Positions 56,502 to 64,000 of a stretch of DNA of 64,000 nt are shown here, piece by piece. A model generated the notes under the pieces. The model had not been told where the DNA came from, did no database searches, and saw only the letters and a program-made list of their open reading frames with translations. The translations under genes were made by a program, and so were the position numbers. Position 1 is the stretch's first letter, and every line of letters begins with the position of its first letter. The stretch covers positions 7,564,001 to 7,628,000 of the forward strand of contig JAKZAN010000004.1 in the NCBI GenBank assembly GCA_023053545.1, in the 5' to 3' direction. The stretch comes from Lepidurus packardi. Taxonomy: Eukaryota; Arthropoda; Branchiopoda; Notostraca; Triopsidae.

Positions 56502-59500
56502 TTAAACATAAACGCCCATTGAAGCTGGCACTATCAAAATAGACGTTTTGGACAAAACATCAAAGCCCTTATGCAAAACACACACTTTCGGAAAACCCAA
56601 AGCTAAAAGTGCATGCGCAAACTGCAGACTGAGGTCGTTACGACTGCTTCCTACAACAGCGAGTATCTTGGAGCCTTTTTCAGCTTGTAACGTATCAGTC
56701 TCCGTTGTTTGGACCAATGTCCCATCTGAGTTGAAAGCGCTAGCAAATGGAATGTTTAAACTGTTAGGCACAGCTCCTTTTTGGAATCTAGCGAGCATAA
56801 AAGGAATTGCATTTCGAATATTTCTGTTTCAATTAAACAAAAAGTATATAATAAAGTAATATAAATATTACTTGTCAGGATCCCGTACATCAATTACCCT
56901 TATGATAGGTTTGGGGTACTTGGATCGGTTCAAGTCCAACAGATCAATGAGATCCGCTGCACTAATGCGAGGTACTTTTTCAGACTTCAAAACCGACAAA
57001 CTTGTGGGATCCATGCCCTAAAATGGTTTTAAATGAGAGTATAATGTTTGGATATATGCCTAAAAGTAATGCTAGTAGACTTACTAACGAGGAAGAGGCG
57101 AATTCGTTGTCCCAGTGAGTTAAATCATGTACCTTTTTCTTAGAATCAGAGTTGGGTTGATACTGCCGGTATGTAATGCTTTCCGGTGTCCGGCAAAAGC
57201 AGTCTATAGAGTCTTTAACCACCTTCTCCATGTCAATTTCTAAAGCAGAGAATTAACATAATTAAAAGAAAATTAACAAAATAAATGAAATAACTTTTAG
57301 TTAAGTTCCGGGCACACAACTTACTTACCAGGCATATCAGAAAAGAGTAGGATGCACTCATTAAAGCCTGAGTCAAGTAAAGTGGCTCGTAATTGTTTTA
57401 GCACTGCAAATCCGATGCACAGAGGGAAGGAATGATTGCCCAATAGCAAATTATCCCATAAATGAAAGATTTTATGGAGCGGAAAGACATCTAACAACAA
57501 AGACTCCTCAGTGTTGGATGTTTAAAAAGAAAAATGTCATAAATTGTATGCAATCTTACGGGCAAACATGGTGAGAAACCACGGGATAGCATACAGATCT
57601 GCGACGAACCCAATGCTCTCCAAATGATTTGTTAAGTCGGGGTCGTGAAAGGCAATTAGATGTGCAAATTTTGCCAAATACTCCTGAATTATTGCAGAGT
57701 TGTCTTGCAAGAAGAATCCGTGCAAATACTTAGGAATGAAGGCTGCGACGCAGGCATAAGCCAATGCTAAGTAATTAAAAGATGAATGTGAGATTCTGAT
57801 TGTGAGATGTGATGATTGTGAGATAGAATTTAAATAACTCGATTCACTTACCTTCGTTGTTGAAGTTTAAGTAGAGGAATGGGGCACACAAGGAATCCAA
57901 GCCTTGCCAATACACGTATTGTGGATGACCAGCTACCCAGGCTTTCAAAACGCGTTTAAATTTACGATGCCCTTCAGGGGAAGCTAGCAGGTCCATATAT
58001 TGATGGCAGCGAGGGACATCCACTTCAATCTGTCGTTGTAAACCTATTATTAACACTTACAATCGTAAAAGAAGAAAAAAAACTCACTTGTCTATCAGTA
58101 ACCGTTGGTGTTTCTTTATCAATGGACGCGTACACAGATTCATAACCAGCTTCTACACGCAAAATAGACGCCCAAGTTAAACCACGGTACAGTGGAGGAA
58201 TATCTTGCCTCGCTTCTTTGACCAAAAGACTCCTTTTAGAAGGGTAAGCCTACAAACCCGATTTGTAACACAGTTGACTGATTGCCTGGGGATTTTACTT
58301 TGAGCAAGCGCTCAAAGAGCGCAATTCTATGTAATTGATACTCGATATCCTTTTCGCGAATGAGCAAAGGCAAAGATGCGGCATCTTTTAAGCTCGGTGG
58401 CCTTTCCATAGGTTCTAAAGGCGGTTGAAAGACATCACAGGGAACGCACCGGAATCGTTCATGCAAGGATTCCAGATTAACTGCGACAACAGTCGTGTCC
58501 AGGAGTGTAGCACGGTCTTGAGGCTGTCCAAAGCTTTCTCCTTCTTCCACAATCAATCTAATCCCACAAAATAAAACTTAATTATTTGATTTTTTCTTTA
58601 TCTAATATATTTCTTTGACTATTGGGTTTATTAAAATATCTGAATTCATTTCTTACATGGGCAAAGTGGCAATGGGCGGAACAGGGCGAATCAAGCCTTG
58701 TTTAACCAACTCGGTTTCAGGATCACCTCCAGCCAACTGCCACAAGTAATAGGCTTCGTGCAAAGGACGTTGAGAAAGCATACTCTCGGAAAACGTATCT
58801 ATTTTCGTTTGTCTTGTAGAGGAGGATACTACAGACGCTATTATTTGTGTTTGGGTAGATTCCAAGCAGAAAAAACAGGCCGAGGCAGTACTCGAAGTGT
58901 TGAGGTGGAAGAAAAGGCTGTGTTGTAGTAAGGATTTGGCAGAAGCGCGTTCTGAGGGCAAGATTTGCAAACATTGGTCAATAAAGTCTCGTGCACAAGG
59001 TCGTAATGCCTACAAAATAAAAACAAAACAAACATAAAGAAAATAATTCAAGATTTCTCTTTTCGAACTTTGTTAAATATAAATAATTTACCTGCCATTC
59101 CGTTTGCACTCTCAGTTCATGTATTAATCTCTCAGATGCCGAATTGGTACAGTAAATGAGCCCACATATTTTCCTCAAAACAGCACTTAATTTGCTGTTT
59201 GGCCACAATAATTTGCCAGTAATTATCTCCAATGTGATAAGGCCAAAAGACCATACATCAAACGCAGGAGAGAAGTAGGTGCCATGATCCAGAGCGTAGA
59301 ATTTGTCATCCGAAGCTGCTTTAGGACAAGTATTTGATAAAAGAATCTCCGGTGCAAAATATTTTGGAAACCTTGAGAGATATTTTTTATTTTATTTTAG
59401 GTAGCAAGGAATAGGAATGGAGTTTTACCCAATAGGAAAAGAGACAAGACTTCCTCCTTGCGTCATAGCATACAAACCATAATTGAATAACTTGGCAGTT

Positions 59501-59975
59501 CCATCGCTGGTAATAGTGATGTTTTCCAACGACAATTGACGATGACAGATTCGCTTGTCATGTAGATAGCTTAGTCCTTGCAAAGCTTGCGATAAGAAGC
59601 GGATCTTGTCTTCGAAACCGTACATAGGATGCTGGAGAATACACTTGAGATTCTTAGAATGATATTCAGACACAACAATCATTCGCTCTAGGATTAAAAA
59701 AACGGGTTAAATCGCTTAAGTGGAAGTTAGGAAATTTTACCATGCTTGCCTCGAACAAGGTCTAGATAGGTACAAAGATTAGAGTGCTTTAAGCACTTGA
59801 GTTTCTGGAAATTGCCGAGAATCTGAACCGAGTTGGGAGTGAGAGGCAGTCCATTACTTCCACATGACTCTGCCGGGTGTTTAGCGGCAAAAAATGTAGT
59901 TAAACCGAACTGGGCATCGCCTAAACTTGCTGTCCAATCAATCCAATCAGCAATAGAGGTAGTTTTCGTACCCAT
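56502..59975 (-). CDS. TBCK: TBCK, TBC1 domain-containing pseudokinase with rhodanese domain
   Basis: Component of the FERRY complex in vertebrates and implicated in mTOR signalling and endosomal transport. About twelve exons. Exon 1 (ATG 59975) has [17 protein letters not shown]. The kinase-like domain has [13 protein letters not shown] in place of HRDLKxxN and LFNYG in place of DFG, hence a pseudokinase as in other animals. Next: [17 protein letters not shown], a linker with [19 protein letters not shown], then the TBC domain with [14 protein letters not shown], the Arg finger [11 protein letters not shown] and the Gln finger [16 protein letters not shown], so RabGAP residues are present. 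The last exons encode a rhodanese fold ([25 protein letters not shown]) whose active-site loop reads VVGSSR without Cys. The stop is at 56502. Confidence 0.93.
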
Positions 59976-60059
59976 ACTTTCGAAAAATCCAAATATTAGT
60001 ATTTTATTCTGTTTATATTTTTCGAATCAGCTGACAAGGGGCGTTTTCTAGAGCAGGAC

Positions 60060-61069
60060 TAACACTTGAACCGCGTACCACACTCTGCACTTATTTATGA
60101 TGCCTAAGTTTGAACTGCTGAACCGTTCATCTGAATTTGATAGGCTGATTTAATTTTTAGCCGTTAGGTGGTAATTAGAATTTTAATTAAAATTAGGTAA
60201 CATACATTCAAGGAAGATTTGTTTACCTGGCTTCGTTTTTTTGACCACTGCACAAGAAATGTTATGCAGTGCAAATTAATATTTAATTAAATTCAGCAAC
60301 CGAAAATCTATGCCACCCCCACCCCAACCCGGGACGTAGACAGGAGGCAACCAGTGTACTCTACAGAAGGACGACGGACCACGAAACATTAACCACTGAG
60401 AAATTAGAGAATCAAACATACTTGCATACAGGCAAACAAAAACCAATGCATTATAGAACGCGAACACCTGTTCAACGAATACTCAATGGAAGCTTTAAAA
60501 GCGCTTACCCTTTACTTTTGACGAAACTATCTTTTCAAGTCTTTTAAAGTATGTTTCGAGGCTGAAAATATTTTTTTAACTCTGTGAGTAATGATGATGA
60601 CTATAGTAATATTTTATCTTGTTTCGTGTCTGAACGATAACTATTTTTGTGTAGTAGTGAAAATATATTATACGAATTGTTTATTCGAAGGTACTCGAAT
60701 TTTCCTTGACACCGATCTAATTTTTTAAAGTTAATTAAAGTAGTGTTTTAGTGACAACATTAGTTTTGGTAACAAATTCCTTCACATAGTACCGTTTCGC
60801 ACATGGTTTCGCCTTTTGGCTCATTTTATAAAGTACTTTTTGCACCTGCAGCCATCGTTTCGCAAGGTGTTTTTAATTTTGAGCGTGTCGCGTTTTTACG
60901 TTCACATTTCGGGTGTTAATAATACTCTATGTAAGGAAAAATGTTTAGTTTGCGACCAAACCGTAGGTAGACGCTGGAAACTGTTTACCAAATTTGAAAA
61001 AGCGGTTGTAGTTGGTCGGTTGTGTTTTTTAAATTTCGTTTTATTCGTCAGCCAAGTTTCCTTTTTGTT
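60060..61069. other. divergent promoter region
   Basis: About 1 kb between the TBCK start (-) and the repeat-protein start (+). Open frames here (60,276-60,467, 60,816-61,109) have no support. It probably holds the promoters of both genes. Confidence 0.4.
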
Positions 61070-64000
61070 ATGGATAGCCCAGCGGAAAAAGAGTTGTACA
61101 ACATTCTAAACAACAAATTCCTTTTTAACCTTAAAGAACCCTGGCTGGTCCCTGGGACCCAAATTAAGATTTACAGATTTTTACTGCAACTGTACGATGA
61201 GACCTGGACATGGGCATCTTCGGCAGCCGTTCTTGATCTTCGTATTGAAGACAAAGCCCATCCTTCTTATTCCATAACCAAACAATTCAAAACTGATTTG
61301 GTTATTATCAGCGGGTAAAAGTTTTGACATAAATAATAATAATAGTAAAATATATGCTAAGCATAAGAATGTATAAGTTAAAGCTACATTCATGGTTTTC
61401 TTGGGCAAATCTAGTCACTTAAACCGAATGGACTTGGGCCACCTTGTTCCCAAATTGGAAGACATATTGGCAGATGGAAAGTTCGGGAGAATCTTGTATG
61501 CATTGATAGCGAAGCTCGAAGTTCGGTTTAACAAAAAGGAGCTGTCGGACCGGGTTGGAAAGCTACGGAAAAGAGAATTTCTGCTGGCATCCAAATCTCT
61601 TGCGAAGAAAATTGCCGTTCCTAAGAAATGTTCTTCAACGCATACATTTTCCGCGAAGCCGTCTATAGCATTGCCCACTGAACAGGCAAATGTCATTCCT
61701 CTTGGAAGACAACTCCAAAGGACGCCCTTGAAACCCTCAAAGAATGATCATCCACAACCAGGAATGTTTGCCTATCCTGAGGTTGGCATTCCTTTCGTAG
61801 CAGATACGATATCATCCACCGTAACTGCACCAATAGACTATGATGAGCGACCAATACTACCATCTGAGTCGTCCAACTCAACTTTCACGATTGAACCGAC
61901 CTCTGTTCACACTGAACATAAGGAAGATATTGTAAATCTAGCTAAGAAACTTAAGCAGAAGCCCAATCCTGCTGGTAAAGCAATACAGGTCGACAAGATG
62001 CAATCTGAAGATGATGGCCATGATGATCAACCAATAAAACCATTGAAATCGTCCAACTTGAGTTTCAGTATTGAACAAACTTCTGTTCGCACTGACGATA
62101 AGGAAGATATTGTAAGTTTAGCCAAGAAGCCCAGCAGTGATGCTGATGAAGCAATACAGATCGACAAAGTGCAACCTGAAGATGATGGCCGTAGTGATCG
62201 ACCAATAAGACCGTTGAAATCGCCCAACTCAACTTTCAATATTGAACCGACTTCTCCTCTTCACATGGGAGAAAACAAAGATGCTGTAAATCTAGCTAAG
62301 AAACCCAAGCAGAAGCCCAATGCTGCTGATAAAGCAATGCTGATCGACAAAATGCAACCTGAAGATGATGGTCGTAGTGATCGACCAATAAGACTATTGA
62401 AATCGCCAAACCCAACTTTCAATATTGAACCGACTTCTCCTCTTTACACTGAAGAAAACAAAGATGTTGTAAATCTAGACAAGAAGCCCAAGCGGAAGCC
62501 CTATCGTACTAAAAAAGAAAAAGCCATGCAGATTGACAATATGCAACTTGAAGTTGCTAGCCAGTCACCTTCAAAAGCTGTAACGAAGAAAGGAAAAGCT
62601 AAACAACGAGAGGCTAAAGCTATGCAAATCGGCAACATGCAACCTGAAGAAGCTAGCAAATCATCGGTCGAAACTGAGGATCAAGTAGCAGAAAGTCCTG
62701 TTTTAACAAAGAAAGGAAAAGCAAATCGCAAAGTTGCGAAAAAGAATATTTTGGAACTTGAAAGTAATGGCACAACCATGGGCGATAGTGTCTCGACTGC
62801 TGAAAAGGAGGAAGCAACCCAAAGCCAAAAGTTGCTCGTTTCACCCAAGAAGCGCAAGCCTACTGCCAAAGTTTTGCAAAAGGACAACATACAAGCTGTA
62901 GATGCTAGCAAGTCGACGGTAACGATAATGTCTCGACTTATTCAAACTGAGGAGCAGGAAGTAGCAGTTAACCCTGTCTTAACAGCAGTTAACCCTGTCT
63001 TAACGAAGAATCCGATAGCAGCATGCAAAAATACCAAAGCTGTGAACAAAAATATTTTGGAACTTGATAGTAATGGCAAAACCGTGGGTGATAGTAGCTC
63101 GACTGACGAAAAGGGGAAAGCTACCCAAAGCGAAAAATTGCTCATTTCACCTGAGAAACGCAAACGTACTAATAAAGCTTTGCAAAATGACAACGTGCAA
63201 GTTGAAGACGCTAGCAAATCTTCAGTCGAAACTGAGGGTCAGGAAGTAGCGGAAAGTCCGGCTTTAATGAAGAAAGGAAAAACAAGCCGTAAAGCTGCTA
63301 ACAAGAATATTTTGGAACTCGACAGTAATGGCACAACCATGGGCGATATTGTCTCGACTGCTGAAAAGGAGAAAGCTACCCAAAGCGAAAAATTGCTCGT
63401 TTCACCCAAGAAGCGCAAACGTACTGCTAAAGCTTTGCAAAATGACAGCGTACAAGCTGAAGATGTTAAAAAATCCCCTGTTGAAACTGAGGAGCAGGAA
63501 GTAGTAGTTAACCCTATCTTAACGAAGAAATCAAAAGCAGCGTGCAAAAATTCCAAACCTGCCAACAAGGAAGTTTTAGAACTTGACAATAATGGCACAA
63601 CAATGGGCAATAATGTCTCGACTGCTGAAAAAGAGGAAACAGCTCAAGTGAAGGAATTGCTCGTTTCACCGGCGAAACCGAAACGGAAGCGCAAGGTCAC
63701 AAAACAGTCTGTCAGCGAGACGATCGATCTTAATGGTAATGATGACCATGAGCTTCCCTTAGCTACTCAAGCTCGTAAAATGGCAGATCTTTCCGTTAAA
63801 GCCAAAATTAAGAAGACGAAATCGGCTTCCAAAGCTACGGAGAAAGTAAATTTTAATCAGGATACTACTTCACAATCTTTTCACGTCGAAGAAGAGAAGA
63901 AGCCAACTGGAGTTCAGAATGACCCACCTGCTGCTAAAGACGAGTCCAAGATTGACTCACAACTCGCGGAAAAACCGGGAGTTTCGAGTAAGCAAGCAAA
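61070..64000 (+). CDS. large Lys/Ser-rich protein with two tandem repeat families, partial at 3' end
   Basis: Exon 1 (61070-61314) starts MDSPAEKELYNILNNKF and is spliced in frame to 61,415 onward (GG|T). From there one frame stays open for more than 860 codons to the window edge. The first ~160 residues may be globular (LNRMDLGHLVPKLEDILADG, KLRKREFLLASK). After this come two repeat families. Repeat A (from about 61,860 to 62,510, spacings 180, 171 and 183 bp) has IEPTSP, ENKD-VNLAKKPKQ and MQPEDDGRSDRPI. Repeat B (62,640-63,690, spacings 306, 255 and 264 bp) has NILELDSNGTTMGD, STAEKEKATQSEKLLVSP and KKRKR. The SPKKRKR motif is a likely nuclear localisation and CDK-site signal, which suggests a nuclear or chromatin protein. 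I do not recognise the family. Confidence 0.75.
61860..62520 (+). repeat. in-frame tandem repeat A (57-61 aa units)
   Basis: The ATTGAACC-type landmark occurs at 61,890, 62,070, 62,241 and 62,424. Units are acidic/basic mixed and vary in length by whole codons. Confidence 0.85.
62640..63690 (+). repeat. in-frame tandem repeat B (85-102 aa units)
   Basis: The landmark encoding NILELDSNG recurs at 62,745, 63,051, 63,306 and (as EVLELDNNG) 63,570. The second unit contains a small internal duplication (AVNPVLTAVNPVLT). Each complete unit has a VSPKKRKR-like basic cluster. Confidence 0.88.

Noticed and set aside
61181-63610. Series of minus-strand open frames
   Set aside because: Shadows of the long repetitive plus-strand exon; the repeats make the antisense frames open periodically.

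Overview
The window looks like arthropod nuclear DNA, most likely from a branchiopod crustacean of the Daphnia kind. The genes are dense, their introns are mostly 50-100 bp with GT-AG ends, and the families are animal ones: CYP4 P450s, SLC22 transporters, TRAPPC5, Papi/TDRKH, PIBF1 and TBCK. The species assignment is an inference. The sequence starts at a HindIII site, so it may be a clone end.

Layout. 0.5-7.3 kb: two complete CYP4-type P450 genes on the minus strand, followed by decayed P450 pieces at 9.0 and 11.5-13.0 kb. A pogo/Tigger-like element (10.0-10.5 kb) and a 133-bp MITE (14.3 kb) lie in the same stretch. 14.8-15.5 kb: TRAPPC5 on the plus strand. 15.8-26.5 kb: four tandem SLC22 organic-cation-transporter-like genes on the minus strand, plus a degraded last exon of a fifth. 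27.2-27.8 kb: two intron-containing tRNA-Leu(CAA) genes.

27.9-44.7 kb is the centre of interest. It is the gene for a Papi/TDRKH-type KH-Tudor protein, a piRNA-pathway scaffold. Its first intron holds a 15,061-bp mobile element (28,035-43,095) with matched terminal inverted repeats and a 4-bp AAAT target duplication. Without the element and one TSD copy the intron would be 74 bp, normal for this genome. The element encodes a Ginger-like integrase (catalytic Glu changed to Lys, in-frame TGA), a run of tesmin/TSO1-like CXC segments and a C-terminal PHD finger. The coding core lies between long inverted arms. The inner ~1 kb of each arm looks identical and carries a small PSI-like/transmembrane gene. 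The outer parts are ~203-bp minisatellite arrays built on palindromes centred on TTCGAA. A broken, viral F-like envelope gene lies between the right arm and the right terminus.

45.4-64 kb returns to ordinary genes: a divergent Ras-like GTPase (+), an unrecognised protein with a CRIB-like motif (-), a small predicted secreted peptide (+), PIBF1/CEP90 (+, with tRNA-His in its first intron), TBCK (-), and the start of a large repeat-rich basic protein (+) that runs off the right edge.

The host genes are not one pathway. There are two local family expansions (detoxification P450s and SLC22 carriers) and a set of housekeeping trafficking and centrosome genes. Exon limits were read by eye from splice signals and frame. 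For TRAPPC5, Papi, the Ras-like gene, the secreted peptide and PIBF1, the exon lengths sum to whole codons.
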